A stretch of 64,000 nucleotides of DNA from Nocardia araoensis NBRC 100135 (GCF_000308435.1 NZ_BAFR01000002.1:1-64000); one strand, 5' to 3'. Shown: positions 45,242 to 55,143, counted from the first letter of the stretch. The notes: generated by a model from the letters alone, not told the origin. A program made the numbers and translations.

Positions 45242-46413
45242 CTAACCGTCCCGCTGAGGTCACCGCCGATGACCCCATCGGCGGTGAAACGGCCGTCGCG
45301 GAAGTGTTCGGTCGACCGCAGGTAGTCCCTGCCGTCGTGTTCGGTCTCGTCGTCTTCGTCGCTACGCGCCTGGTTACCGAGCAAGGGGTTGCCGTTGCCG
45401 GTGTTGGCGGGCCGGACCGGCGCCGCCTCGACACTCTTGACCGCGACGGTCTCCTGGGTCGCAGTGGTGCCGCCACCGATCGTGCCGTTGGAACCCCAGC
45501 CTTCTGGAAGCTTGAGCGACCCGCTGCTGATACCCGCCGCCGCACCGAGACCGGAGAACGACACGGCACGCGTCGCCGCGCCGGTCGCGGTGGCCGCCGC
45601 GCCGACACCCATGGCCATGGGAGCCATGCCGGAGAAGGTCGGCGCGGAGCTGGTGGTCGCCGCCGCGATCGCGCTGCCCGCGACATTTCCGACGGTGGAG
45701 ACACCGGTGGTGGCGATCGAGCCGACGGCCTGAGCGGCCTGGGTGGCGGCGCTCGCCACGCCGGGGTTGCTCAGGAACGCCTGGGTGGCGGCCACGGCAG
45801 CCTGGATCGGATCGGCCGGGACCTCGGTGGTCGTGGTGTCCGCCGCCTGCTCGGGGTTGGCCGTCCCCGCGCCCTTCGCGATCGCGGGGGGCTGCACGAA
45901 CTCGGCGGGTGTGGCGACCATGGCGCTGGTCGCGGCCTCATAGGTCTCCATGACAAGCGCGGCACGGATGTCCATGGCGTTCCTGGCGACCTCGGCGGCC
46001 TCGAACGCGCCGCTCAACACGCCCGGCGGATTCGCCGACGCGGCCAAGGCGGTGTTGACGGCCGCGATCTCGGGCGGGCTCGGCATCGCCAGCGCGGCGA
46101 CGGTGTAGGCGGTGGCGTTCGCCGCGGCCTTGGCGCCCATCGCGGCCGCCTGCACGCCCTGCTGCTCGGACCAGCCGAGGAAGCCGGTGAGCTTGCTCAG
46201 CGCGGCGATACCGTTGATGCCCTGCATTCCGACGCCGAGCTCGGCCATCACCCTGGCGACGGTCGTCGTCGCGTCGACCCAGGCGGCGGTGAGTCCGCCC
46301 CAAGCGGTGGCGGCGGCCGAGATCGGAATCGCGTGCGCGCCCGCGTGAAGGGTGGCCGAATTGACCTCCGACGGGCGGGCCGCCCAGATCACCCCGGTGA
46401 CTCCTGCAACCAT
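45238..46413 (-). CDS. PPE family protein
   Basis: A 391-residue type VII secretion substrate. ATG 46413 has GGGGAGAAG about 8 nt upstream. The helical PPE domain (about residues 1-175) has WAARPSEVNSATLHAG, where the name-giving Pro-Pro-Glu is Pro-Ser-Glu, then AWGGLTAAW and the hydrophobic tip region. Further helices include SPPEIAAVNTALAASANPPG. The C-terminal half is Ala/Thr/Gly-rich, ending in an acidic linker and DGVIGGDLSGTVR. Pairs with the PE protein encoded 51 nt upstream. Surface role unknown. Confidence 0.88.
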   Translation of the reverse strand: MVAGVTGVIWAARPSEVNSATLHAGAHAIPISAAATAWGGLTAAWVDATTTVARVMAELGVGMQGINGIAALSKLTGFLGWSEQQGVQAAAMGAKAAANATAYTVAALAMPSPPEIAAVNTALAASANPPGVLSGAFEAAEVARNAMDIRAALVMETYEAATSAMVATPAEFVQPPAIAKGAGTANPEQAADTTTTEVPADPIQAAVAATQAFLSNPGVASAATQAAQAVGSIATTGVSTVGNVAGSAIAAATTSSAPTFSGMAPMAMGVGAAATATGAATRAVSFSGLGAAAGISSGSLKLPEGWGSNGTIGGGTTATQETVAVKSVEAAPVRPANTGNGNPLLGNQARSDEDDETEHDGRDYLRSTEHFRDGRFTADGVIGGDLSGTVR

Positions 46414-46464
46414 GTTTGACTTCTCCCCTGCTTAAAGCGTTGCTGATGGATCTCGCTTGCGGAA

Positions 46465-46776
46465 CTAGACCTGGAAGGCGCTGATGCCCGCGGCGCGGAC
46501 CACGTCGCCCGCGACATGCTGGGCCAGCTGCATGCGCAGCGTCGCCGCGGCGTGGTGGCATTCCAGAATCGCCTGCGCGATCGCGCGATCGTGCGACATC
46601 GCCCCCTGATTGAAATGGCTCGCGCTGAGGAAGGAGACTTCCTCCGCCCCGGAGGGCAGCACGTGCGTCGCGGGCGCGGTGATCGCCGCGGCGGCGGCCA
46701 GACGTTCGGCGACGAGGTCGAGTTCGGCCGCGGCGGCGAGAATGGCTTCGGGTGCGATCAGTACATGTCCAACCAT
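46465..46776 (-). CDS. PE family protein
   Basis: A 103-residue PE-domain-only protein. ATG 46776 follows AGAAGGAG at 8-nt spacing. VLIAPEAILAAAAELDLVAERL carries the Pro-Glu motif (residues 9-10), followed by a helix-turn-helix. The usual C-terminal YxxxD/E type VII signal is not evident; HVAGD is the closest match. First gene of the PE-PPE-EspG operon. Confidence 0.85.
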   Translation of the reverse strand: MVGHVLIAPEAILAAAAELDLVAERLAAAAAITAPATHVLPSGAEEVSFLSASHFNQGAMSHDRAIAQAILECHHAAATLRMQLAQHVAGDVVRAAGISAFQV

Positions 46777-46940
46777 GACTCGACTCCTTCTAGTGGCTGT
46801 GGGGCGGAACCACGAGAATTCCCCCTTCGAGTGATAGGACGCGACAGCAACGCGATCGGTTCCATCGAATCCCCAACTTTTCGATCTCCGTGCCGATTAC
46901 ACACCCACCGCTGGTGGTACGCAATACAGCTCGGTTCAGA
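46777..46940 (-). promoter_or_regulatory. Upstream region of the PE-PPE-EspG operon
   Basis: A 164-bp gap between the zincin gene stop and the PE start, both on the minus strand. It is relatively AT-rich and presumably holds the operon promoter; no clear hexamer pair was assigned. Confidence 0.35.
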
Positions 46941-47291
46941 CTATCCCCATCCCAGCTGATGCAGGCGGTCTTCGTCAATGCCGAAATAGTGTGCGATCTC
47001 GTGGATCACGGTGATCGCCACCTCCTCCACCACTTCCGCTTCGTCGCCGCAGTGTTCGAGAATCGCCTCGCGGTAGATGGTCACGGTGTCGGGAAGCGCT
47101 CCGCCGTAATGACTGTCGCGCTCGGTGAGGGCGATGCCGTGATACAGGCCGAGCAGATGTGGATCCTCCGGATTGCGCGGCTCGATCAGCACGACCACAT
47201 TGTCGATCGCGCGGGTCAGTTCGGGTGGGATGAGATCGAGTGCGTCGCCGACCAATTTCTCGAACCGGTCGTCGGACATCGTCACGGGCAT
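46941..47291 (-). CDS. Zincin-like metallopeptidase family protein (Rv3836-like)
   Basis: A 116-residue protein of the DUF1025/MMP superfamily. Active-site motif HEIAHYFGI (H-E-x-x-H) near residue 95, preceded by VEEVAITVI. ATG 47291 follows GAGG and begins 10 nt after the stop of the upstream gene, so it is in one operon with the septum-formation gene, as in Rv3835-Rv3836. Substrate unknown. Confidence 0.9.
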   Translation of the reverse strand: MPVTMSDDRFEKLVGDALDLIPPELTRAIDNVVVLIEPRNPEDPHLLGLYHGIALTERDSHYGGALPDTVTIYREAILEHCGDEAEVVEEVAITVIHEIAHYFGIDEDRLHQLGWG

Positions 47292-47301
47292 CGGCGCTCG
47301 G

Positions 47302-48441
47302 CTACCTCGGCTGGGGTTGCGGCGGCAGCGGTGCGGCGCCGGGCAGCGGTGCGGGAGTGGAACGTCCGTTGTTCGGCGGCGGCACCGGGGCCTGGCCGTT
47401 GATCAGGATATCGCCCTTGGCCGAACCGGTGATCGGCGCGAAGCCCTCCCGGTCGGCCCCCTTGCCGATCATGCAGTCCAGCTTGCGGCTGCCCGCCATC
47501 CAGCTGCGGGCATCGATGTAGTCGAAGAACAGCGTGAGCGTCTTGTTCCGGATGACGTCCGGACCGCCCAGGTAGTCGGTCGAGGTGCGCGTGCACTCCT
47601 CCTCGACGAACTTGTCCTGGTCGTCCTTCGCGGGCGGACCGCCGTTGAAGTGGGCGGCCAGGTCGACGGTGGAGACGATCTCCACGGCGTGCGGCTGGGC
47701 GCAGTCCACCGGATCGGTGGGCAGGTTCTGGTTGATGCCGAGACACACGCCCGGCTCGTACACCTTGGACTGGTCGTGCTCGGTGGCGCTGCCGACCGAA
47801 GGCGGGGTGCCGACGCTGGCCGCGACCTGCAGGCCGCAGCGCAGGGTGCGGTCACCGTGCTGCCAGCCGTCCGGACTCGGGTACATCAGCCCGACGATGT
47901 ACTTGCCGCGCGGATCGAATCGGCCCGACATGTACTTCTGCACCGCCGGCACGCAGTGCTCTTCCTTCAGCTCGGTGAGGCGCAGCGAGTCCGGGAACCG
48001 GGAGCCGGGGCCGAACTCCTTGCCCGGATACCTGCTCATGTCGATGTCGGCCGCGACCTCGAACATGTGCTTGCTCGAGCAGTTCACCTTGACCAGGTCC
48101 GAGCGGTCGGGCTTGGTCCAGCTCAGGCAGTCGCCCTTGGCCGCGGTGCCGAACTCCTTGTCCAGCACCGGCTGCGCGGGTGCGCCGGGGTTGTGCGCCT
48201 CCAGGCCCTTCTCGTTGTCGAAGCCGGTGACGAACAGCGTCACCAGGGCCGCGACCACGGCGCCGACGGCCACCGCGAGCAGCCCCCAGCGCAAGGTGGG
48301 CGCCGACAGGTGCAGGTCGCGCAGCTCGCTGTCGGCAAGCGCCGTCCTGGCCGAGTCGAACGAGCGGCGCATCGCGTCGGCGCGCGACGGCGCGCCACGC
48401 TTGCGCGACTTCGGGGACCGGGGCACACGTTCGGAGGACAT
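47302..48441 (-). CDS. Septum formation family membrane protein (Rv3835-like)
   Basis: A 379-residue single-pass protein: basic cytoplasmic N-terminus of about 50 residues, one helix (WGLLAVAVGAVVAALVTLFV), then a large external part. The latter has two septum-formation-type repeats with cysteines (KGDCLSW...VNCSSKHMFEV; PGVCLGI...VDCAQPHAVEIV) and a Pro-rich tail. Matches the family annotated septum formation in actinobacteria, and by position Rv3835. The division role is named by family only. Confidence 0.87.
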   Translation of the reverse strand: MSSERVPRSPKSRKRGAPSRADAMRRSFDSARTALADSELRDLHLSAPTLRWGLLAVAVGAVVAALVTLFVTGFDNEKGLEAHNPGAPAQPVLDKEFGTAAKGDCLSWTKPDRSDLVKVNCSSKHMFEVAADIDMSRYPGKEFGPGSRFPDSLRLTELKEEHCVPAVQKYMSGRFDPRGKYIVGLMYPSPDGWQHGDRTLRCGLQVAASVGTPPSVGSATEHDQSKVYEPGVCLGINQNLPTDPVDCAQPHAVEIVSTVDLAAHFNGGPPAKDDQDKFVEEECTRTSTDYLGGPDVIRNKTLTLFFDYIDARSWMAGSRKLDCMIGKGADREGFAPITGSAKGDILINGQAPVPPPNNGRSTPAPLPGAAPLPPQPQPR

Positions 48442-48505
48442 CGCGGTCCATCATGGCAGCGTCGGTGCCGTGGTGCCACGACCTGGCCCGATCGGCGCGG
48501 CTCGG

Positions 48506-50206
48506 TCAGCCGCGCAGGGCCGAAAGGAAGACGCCGGGCAACCGGGCGGGATTGACGTCGGCGTAGAACTCGGTGAGCCTGCGCCCGGTGGTCGCGGCGG
48601 TGGCGTTGTCGACGAACCAGGGCGGCTTCGGGGAGAGGGCGAGTTCGCCGCCCAGCAGCGAGCGCGGCACCGGCCGGAACGGACCGCGCACCACGGTGCG
48701 CTCCACATCGTCGAGCAGCAGGGCGTTGTGCACTACGCCGATACCGCTCTGCACATCGTCGAGGGTGTGCCCGGGGAAGGCTCCCCAGGCGGCCCGCGGC
48801 GCGAGGAAGGCCAGGCCGGTCCAGGTGTTCACCGCGATCGCGCCGTAGCGCAGCCGCTCGATCGCGCGGTCGAAGGCGACGCCGAGCCTGCGCATGGTCG
48901 TCGGATGGGCGATCACGTTCGCACCGAGCGTGCCGGTCAGCTCGGTGTTGGCGAAGTCCACCGCGCGCTGCATGAACTCGCCGCCCACGTAGGGCAGCTC
49001 CACCACGCCGAGCACGGGGGAGAAGTACTCGGTGCGCAGCAGCGGCGAGCCGGTTCGCGGCAGTCCGTCGATCAGCACCCGTCCCGCGCCGAGCCGCTCG
49101 GCCTCCGGATACGAGGCCAGCGCGTCGGCGACCCGCGCGTCGCTGCCCGGGTAGTAGGCCGTGCGCTGTGGCGCCCGCTCCATGGCCAAGCGCAGCTCGG
49201 CGAGGAACTCGTCCTTGCGGTCCCATTCGGAGCTGATCACCACCGCCTGCGCGGCGACGCAGTTGTAGCCGCCGTTGTGCAGCCGCTGGGTGGCGACGTG
49301 TTCGGCCTGGTAACGCAGATCGGCGTCGGACCAGTCGCCGGGTGCCACGATGGTCGGGGAGACGCCGCCCAGCTCGCTGGTGATCGGCTTGTCCAACAAG
49401 GGCCGGTTGTCCTTCTTGCGCTCAGCGCCTTCCGTGCCGGATCCCCACACGATGGCGTCGTGGGTCTGCGCGCTGCCGGTCATGTGCACGTGCGCGACAT
49501 CCGGATGACGCACCAGGTAACCGCCCTGCTCCGCGCCGCCGGTGAGAATCCGCAGCGCGCCGAGTTCCAGCAGCGGTTCGAACACCATCTCGAACACGGT
49601 GAACATCGGGTCGGTGATCGGGTTGAGCTTCAGTGCGACCACGCGGTTGTGCGCGAACAGCTCGTACAGCGCGTCCAGCGGCGGAATCGAGGTGATGTTG
49701 CCCGCGCCGAGCACGGCGCCGATCCCACCGGTCGCGGTGGGATCCAGCTGGGCCAGCCCGGCCCGCCTGCGCGCGGTATCGGCGTCGACGCCCGGCCGCA
49801 GCCACACCTCGCCGCGGAAACCGTTGAGCAGCAGCCGGTCGTAGACGCCGAACGGGAATACCGGCACAGCCAATCGTCCGCCGGGCGCCGCCCGCAGCGT
49901 GCTGCCCGCCAACGGGCTCCGCCCGGCCTCCAGCGCGGCCAGGGTCGCCGACAGCGCGTCCGTGGCTTGCAGCAGGGCGAGCGGGCCGGACATCCACTCC
50001 TCGCCGACCAGCGGAGAGTGCGCGCCGAGATCCTTGACGACGCATGCCGCGCGCACCCAGTCCTCCGCGAAGCGGCCGGTCCTGGCGTGGATCTCGTCGA
50101 GCAGCGCACGGCGACGGCGCAGCGGCGTCCCGGCCCACGCCTTCTCGCCCGCCGCGAGATCGGCCAGCGCGTTGTCGATGGCCGTCTCGTCGAATGGGGT
50201 GCCCAC
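48506..50206 (-). CDS. Aldehyde dehydrogenase family protein
   Basis: A 566-residue NAD(P)-dependent dehydrogenase. GTG 50206 is the first plausible start (no strong site). The ALDH core is visible: AGNITSIPPLDALYEL and KLNPITDP (cofactor region), HMTGSAQTHDAI, ELGGVSPTIV (general-base Glu), and the catalytic Cys in HNGGYNCVAAQAVV. The C-terminal LRYGAIAVNTW region is also typical. It is longer than the usual 480-500 residues because of an extended N-terminus. Divergent from serS. Substrate unknown. Confidence 0.87.
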   Translation of the reverse strand: MGTPFDETAIDNALADLAAGEKAWAGTPLRRRRALLDEIHARTGRFAEDWVRAACVVKDLGAHSPLVGEEWMSGPLALLQATDALSATLAALEAGRSPLAGSTLRAAPGGRLAVPVFPFGVYDRLLLNGFRGEVWLRPGVDADTARRRAGLAQLDPTATGGIGAVLGAGNITSIPPLDALYELFAHNRVVALKLNPITDPMFTVFEMVFEPLLELGALRILTGGAEQGGYLVRHPDVAHVHMTGSAQTHDAIVWGSGTEGAERKKDNRPLLDKPITSELGGVSPTIVAPGDWSDADLRYQAEHVATQRLHNGGYNCVAAQAVVISSEWDRKDEFLAELRLAMERAPQRTAYYPGSDARVADALASYPEAERLGAGRVLIDGLPRTGSPLLRTEYFSPVLGVVELPYVGGEFMQRAVDFANTELTGTLGANVIAHPTTMRRLGVAFDRAIERLRYGAIAVNTWTGLAFLAPRAAWGAFPGHTLDDVQSGIGVVHNALLLDDVERTVVRGPFRPVPRSLLGGELALSPKPPWFVDNATAATTGRRLTEFYADVNPARLPGVFLSALRG

Positions 50207-50298
50207 AAGCCAACTATGCGCGCGATCCGGCGTGAATGGTCCGCATCCTGGGATATCGGCGTGAAAGCGCAACACACCGACTACTAGGCTGGTGGCCC

Positions 50299-51561
50299 AT
50301 GATCGACCTCCGATTCCTGCGGGACAACCCGGACGCGGTCCGCGCCTCGCAGCGCGCCCGCGGCGAAGACCCCGCCCTCGTCGACGCGCTGCTCGAGGCG
50401 GACGCGGCGCGGCGTGCCGCGGTGGCCACCGCGGACAATCTGCGCGCAGAGCACAAGGCGATGGGCAAGTTGATCGGCAAGGCGAGCAAGGAGGAGCGCT
50501 CCGCCCTGCTGGCGCAGGCGTCGGAGATGTCGGTCAAGGTCAAAGAGGCGGAGGCCGCGCAGCACGCCGCCGACGCCGACTTGGACGCCGCGCACCGTGC
50601 CATCTCCAACGTGGTGCAGGACGGCGCGCCCGCGGGCGGCGAGGACGATTTCGTCGTGCTGCAGACCGTCGGCACGCCGAGGGAGTTCGATTTCGCGCCG
50701 AAGGACCACTTGGAGCTCGGCGAGTCGCTCGGTCTCATCGACATGGAGCGCGGCGCGAAGGTCTCGGGCGCCCGGTTCTACTTCCTGACCGGCTACGGCG
50801 CGTTGCTGCAGCTGGGAATGCTGCAGCTGGCCGCGCAGAAGGCGGTGGCCAACGGCTTCACCATGATGATTCCGCCGGTGCTGGTGCGCCCGGAGGTCAT
50901 GGCGGGCACGGGGTTCCTCGGCCAGCATTCGGCCGAGGTCTACCACCTCGCCGACGACGACCTCTACCTGGTCGGTACCTCGGAGGTGCCGCTGGCGGGC
51001 TACCACTCCGACGAGATCCTCGACCTGAGCGACGGCCCCAAGCGGTACGCGGGCTGGTCGTCGTGCTTCCGCAGGGAGGCGGGCAGCTACGGCAAGGACA
51101 CCCGCGGCATCATCCGGGTGCACCAGTTCGACAAGGTCGAGATGTTCGTCTTCACCACGCCCGACCAGGCCGACGCCGAGCACCAGCGCCTGCTCGCCTG
51201 GGAACAGGAGATGCTCGCCGCGATCGAGGTGCCCTACCGGGTGATCGATGTCGCGGCCGGTGATCTCGGCAGTTCCGCCGCGCGCAAGTTCGACTGCGAG
51301 GCATGGGTACCGACGCAGCAGACCTACCGGGAGCTCACCTCGACCTCCAACTGCACCACGTACCAGGCGCGGCGGCTGGCCGTCCGCTATCGAGACGAGA
51401 ACGGAAGGCCGCAGATCGCCGCCACATTGAACGGCACGCTCGCGACCACCCGCTGGATCGTGGCCATTCTGGAGAACCATCAGCAAGCCGACGGGTCGGT
51501 CCGGGTTCCGCAGGCCTTGGTCCCGTTCGTCGGTACCGACGTGCTCCGACCGTCGAATTGA
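50299..51561 (+). CDS. serS: Seryl-tRNA synthetase
   Basis: Charges tRNA-Ser; 420 residues. An N-terminal antiparallel coiled-coil arm (about 30-105) precedes the class-II core: motif 2 [16 protein letters not shown] and motif 3 [18 protein letters not shown]. The TSEVPL serine-binding loop is also present. ATG 50299 is fixed by [19 protein letters not shown] -10 element (50285-50290) is 8 nt upstream, indicating a leaderless transcript. Confidence 0.98.
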   Translation: MIDLRFLRDNPDAVRASQRARGEDPALVDALLEADAARRAAVATADNLRAEHKAMGKLIGKASKEERSALLAQASEMSVKVKEAEAAQHAADADLDAAHRAISNVVQDGAPAGGEDDFVVLQTVGTPREFDFAPKDHLELGESLGLIDMERGAKVSGARFYFLTGYGALLQLGMLQLAAQKAVANGFTMMIPPVLVRPEVMAGTGFLGQHSAEVYHLADDDLYLVGTSEVPLAGYHSDEILDLSDGPKRYAGWSSCFRREAGSYGKDTRGIIRVHQFDKVEMFVFTTPDQADAEHQRLLAWEQEMLAAIEVPYRVIDVAAGDLGSSAARKFDCEAWVPTQQTYRELTSTSNCTTYQARRLAVRYRDENGRPQIAATLNGTLATTRWIVAILENHQQADGSVRVPQALVPFVGTDVLRPSN

Positions 51562-51643
51562 CTACGCTCGAATTACGTTCAGGTGAATAGCTGCTGGTTC
51601 GCCATGCCGGATTCCCGGGATGTGGCAACCAGGGGGATTCCTT

Positions 51644-53524
51644 ATGTCTAGGCTATTCGTCGTGCGAGGAATCGGGTCTCGCGGCGATACCCGAACCCGG
51701 GTGCGGGCCGCGTCTGCGCTGGCGACGGCTATGGTCATGGCTCGGACCACCGGGGCGTTCTACGTCATGGGCGGGGTGCTCGGTCTACTGATCACCGCCA
51801 TCGCCCCTGGTGAGGAGGGTAATCGTCCGCTGGTAGGCGGGGCGGCAGCGGTGGCGCTGGTGCTCGGTCTCACGCTGCTCGCCTGGGGGCCGCGGCTGCC
51901 GCATTCGATCCACCACGTCTACGTGGCGATCGCGACGGTGCTGGTGACGATCGCGGTGCATTCGTTCCCGAACACCGTGGGCGCGATCAGCCTCGCGGCG
52001 TTCTATGTCTTCATCGCGTGCGATGCCGCGCTGTTCTTCGCCTGGTCGCAGGCCGCCGCCCATATCGCGTTCGCCTTGGCGCTGTGCCTGTGGGTGCTGC
52101 CCGCGCGGCCGGTGACGCCCGGGCTGCCGTGGTGGTCGGGCTTGATTCCGGCCGGTGTGACCTTCGGTGTCGGCGTCGTCGTCGGAATCCTGACCAGGAT
52201 GGCGTCCGAAGCCGATATCGACGTGCTCACCGGTCTGCTCAACCGGCGTGGCTTCGACCGGGCGCTGAACACCGCTATCCAGCAGGCCACCAGGTCCGGG
52301 CACGGACTCGCGCTGGTGCTGGTCGACCTGGACCGCTTCCAGAAGATCAACGACCATCTCGGGCACCGCGCCGGTGACGCCGTCCTGCAGCGGGTGGCCG
52401 ACACCTGGTCGAAACTGCTGGCCCCCGATCAGCGCCTGGCGCGCTACGGCGGTGACGCGTTCGCCTTGCTGCTGCCGAACACCACCGAGCAGGCTGCGAT
52501 CCTGCTCACCGAACAGCTACGCGCCGCGGTGACCACCGGCTGCTCGGCCGGTGTGACGTCCTGGCAGCCGGGCGAATCCGGGTCCCTGCTGGTCAGCCGC
52601 GCTGACGTCGGCCTGTACCGGGCCAAGCAGGCCGGACGCAACCGGACGGTGCTGGAGTCCTCCCGGCAGCTGCCGCTGGCGGTGGAGCTGCGCGAGGCGA
52701 TCGACCGCGGCGCACTGGACGTGCACTACCAGCCGATCGTCAGCCTGACCGAGGGCGGCGGCAAGGCGGTCGGTGTGGAGGCGCTGCTGCGCTGGTCGTC
52801 GAGCGCGCAACCGGATGTCACCACCGAGGGCCTGATCCGCGTCGCCGAGGAATACGACCTCATCGCCGATCTGGACGAGCTGGTGCTGCGCCGGGCCTGC
52901 GCGGACGCCGCGCGGTTGCAGGAGACCTTCGCTCAGCTGGATCTGACGCTGAACGTCAACGTCAGCGGGCTGGAGCTGGCCGAGACCGGTTACGCCGACC
53001 GGGTGGCGGGCATTCTCGCCGCCACGGGATGGCCCGCCGATCAGCTGGTGCTCGAGGTGACCGAGAGCGAACTGGCCGCCGAATCGCAGACCGCGATCGA
53101 GAATCTGCATACCTTGCGCGACCGAGGTGTGCGCATCGCCATCGACGACTTCGGCACCGGGTACTCCTCGCTGAGCCGGCTGGCCACGCTGCCCAGCGAT
53201 ATCCTCAAGGTCGACCAGTCCTTCGTCGCCGCGATCCGCTCGGACTCGCCCGCGCCGCCCTTGCTCGGCGTGATCGCCGCGCTCTCCAACGCGCTGGACC
53301 TGCAGGTCATCGCCGAGGGCGTGGAGACCGAATACCAGGCCGCCGTGCTCACCGAACTGGGCTTCGCGCTCGCGCAGGGCTATCACTACAGCGATTCGCA
53401 TCCGGTGTCGGAGCTGATCAGCGACCTCAACGAGAACAAGGGCCGGATCGGCCCCGGCGTCACCGACGGTGAGCTGGGCGACGGCGATTCTGTTCCCGCG
53501 AACGGCTGGGTGCCGCTGCCCTGA
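51644..53524 (+). CDS. Membrane GGDEF-EAL protein with altered GGDAF motif
   Basis: A 626-residue c-di-GMP enzyme. ATG 51644 has AGGGGG 7 nt upstream. About six membrane helices (30-185) precede a GGDEF domain whose signature is RYGGDAFALL: the catalytic Glu is Ala. The EAL domain is complete: VGVEALLRW, NVNVSGLEL, EVTESEL, DDFGTGYSSL, LKVDQSFV, EGVETEYQA and AQGY. Expected activity is therefore c-di-GMP hydrolysis, perhaps tuned by GTP binding to the degenerate domain. Sits 80 nt after serS with no partner genes. Confidence 0.92.
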   Translation: MSRLFVVRGIGSRGDTRTRVRAASALATAMVMARTTGAFYVMGGVLGLLITAIAPGEEGNRPLVGGAAAVALVLGLTLLAWGPRLPHSIHHVYVAIATVLVTIAVHSFPNTVGAISLAAFYVFIACDAALFFAWSQAAAHIAFALALCLWVLPARPVTPGLPWWSGLIPAGVTFGVGVVVGILTRMASEADIDVLTGLLNRRGFDRALNTAIQQATRSGHGLALVLVDLDRFQKINDHLGHRAGDAVLQRVADTWSKLLAPDQRLARYGGDAFALLLPNTTEQAAILLTEQLRAAVTTGCSAGVTSWQPGESGSLLVSRADVGLYRAKQAGRNRTVLESSRQLPLAVELREAIDRGALDVHYQPIVSLTEGGGKAVGVEALLRWSSSAQPDVTTEGLIRVAEEYDLIADLDELVLRRACADAARLQETFAQLDLTLNVNVSGLELAETGYADRVAGILAATGWPADQLVLEVTESELAAESQTAIENLHTLRDRGVRIAIDDFGTGYSSLSRLATLPSDILKVDQSFVAAIRSDSPAPPLLGVIAALSNALDLQVIAEGVETEYQAAVLTELGFALAQGYHYSDSHPVSELISDLNENKGRIGPGVTDGELGDGDSVPANGWVPLP

Positions 53525-53694
53525 TTCCGTTCGACGGCCGCCGAGCGGTAATTCCCTTGACGTCGTGAGGCAGGGATCGCCATGCTGACGGCATGCGGTT
53601 GCTCGTCTACGCCTATTGATTCGCTGGATCGACGCGCGCCCGTCGGACGGGTAGCGCGCGTACTTTCAGCCTGCGCTCGCTGACGGTTCGGGCG

Positions 53695-55071
53695 GTGCTT
53701 TTCAAAAGCACCGGTGAACTGATTCCGCTGTACGCGCTGTATGCCCTGCTGTTCGCCGATCACGGCATGAGCACGGGGCAGATCTCCTTGCTGTTCGCCA
53801 TCTGGTCGGCGACCTCGTTCCTGCTCGAGGTGCCCTCCGGTGCGTGGGCCGATACGGTTTCCCGGCGTGGGCTGCTCGTGCTCAGCGGCGTCTTGCTGAC
53901 GGCTGGCTTCGCGCTCTGGACGGTGGCGCCGTCCTTCGAGGGCTTCGCCGCCGGATTCGTGCTGTGGGGTACCTCGGGCGCCCTGGCCTCCGGCACCTTC
54001 GAGGCACTGCTGTACGACGATCTCGCTGCCCGCGGTGCCTCGTCGACGTATCCGCGCATCCTCGGCTACACCCGTGCGGGTGCGGAAACCGCCGTCGTCG
54101 TCGCGATCGTCGCCGCGACGCCGTTGTATCTGGTGGGTGGCTATGCCCTTGTCGGCTGGTCCAGCGTCGCTCTGGCTGCCGTGCACACGCTGGTCGCGCT
54201 GTCGCTGCCCACCGCGCCGAAGGCGGTGTCCGCAGCGGACGTCGATGATCTCGAAGAGGAGGAGTCGGCATCCTCCGCGCCGGCCGGTGATGCGCCCGGC
54301 CGCGGTTTCGCGAGCCACTCCGCGCAAGTCCCCGCGCCGGGGCCGGACGCGGATGGAAACGGTTCCGTCGCGGTGATCGAGGGATGCGACGAGGCAGGGG
54401 AGCCCGCGGCGTTCCCCTCGGAGACCTCCGCGGCACACTCGAGACCGTTCGCGCGATACCTCACCATGCTGAAAGCCGGTGTGGGCGAAGCGCTTCGGGT
54501 GCGGGTGGTGCGCTACGGCGTGCTGCTGGAGGCGCTGCTGTTCGGGATCACGGCGTTCGACGAGTATTTCGCACTGCTGGCGGAGGAGGCGGGTGTGTCG
54601 ACGGCCGTCGTGCCACTGCTGGTCGGCCTCACCGTGCTCGGTTCGCTGACCGGTTCGGTGCTGGCGGGCCGCACCGAAGGGATGTCCGGCCGGACGATGT
54701 CGATCGCGGTGGGCGTCGCGGGCCTGCTCTTCCTCGGCGGCGCACTGATCGCCGGCCTCGCGACCGGTCGTCCGGACGCGGTGTACCTGCTGACCGGCCT
54801 CGGCTTCGCGTCGATCGGAATCTCCTACGGCATCGTCTACAACGCGGGCATCGTCGCGGCCGCCCGCCTCCAAGACGCCATCGAGGGTCCCGCCCGAGCC
54901 ACCGTCACCTCGGTCTCCGGCCTGCTGGGCGAGGTGATCGCCCTAGCGGTCTTCGGCTTCGCCGCCCTGGTCACCCTCCACGCCCCCATCTCCACCCTCC
55001 TGGCCCTGCTCGGCGCCTCCATCCTCGCCATCGCCGCCCTCACCCCTCGCTGGCTCCCACCCCGCCACTGA
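53695..55071 (+). CDS. MFS transporter
   Basis: A 458-residue transporter with about 12 helices. A small conserved loop WADTVSRRGLLVLSG after helix 2 matches the MFS motif A position. A long acidic, disordered central loop (about 180-255: DDLEEEESASS and so on) joins the two halves. GTG 53695 is used, but the frame is open back to about 53620 and no ribosome binding site is visible, so the start is uncertain. Substrate unknown. Confidence 0.85.
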   Translation: MLFKSTGELIPLYALYALLFADHGMSTGQISLLFAIWSATSFLLEVPSGAWADTVSRRGLLVLSGVLLTAGFALWTVAPSFEGFAAGFVLWGTSGALASGTFEALLYDDLAARGASSTYPRILGYTRAGAETAVVVAIVAATPLYLVGGYALVGWSSVALAAVHTLVALSLPTAPKAVSAADVDDLEEEESASSAPAGDAPGRGFASHSAQVPAPGPDADGNGSVAVIEGCDEAGEPAAFPSETSAAHSRPFARYLTMLKAGVGEALRVRVVRYGVLLEALLFGITAFDEYFALLAEEAGVSTAVVPLLVGLTVLGSLTGSVLAGRTEGMSGRTMSIAVGVAGLLFLGGALIAGLATGRPDAVYLLTGLGFASIGISYGIVYNAGIVAAARLQDAIEGPARATVTSVSGLLGEVIALAVFGFAALVTLHAPISTLLALLGASILAIAALTPRWLPPRH

Positions 55072-55074
55072 TTG

Positions 55075-55130
55075 CGAGTGGCACACCATCGAGAGCTCTC
55101 TCGCGAAATGCCGCAGTGATGTACCACTCG
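55075..55130. repeat. Inverted repeat with internal hairpin
   Basis: CGAGTGGCACA (55075-55085) and TGTACCACTCG (55120-55130) are complementary at 10 of 11 positions, enclosing a CGAGAG-CT-CTCTCG hairpin (55090-55103). Immediately follows the MFS stop; possibly a terminator, but no T-run. Confidence 0.5.
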
Positions 55131-55143
55131 ACGATTGGGTAGC

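Noticed and set aside
53583..53620. Tiny frame encoding MRLLVYAY before the MFS gene
   Set aside because: No ribosome binding site and no codon bias for a leader peptide; probably chance.
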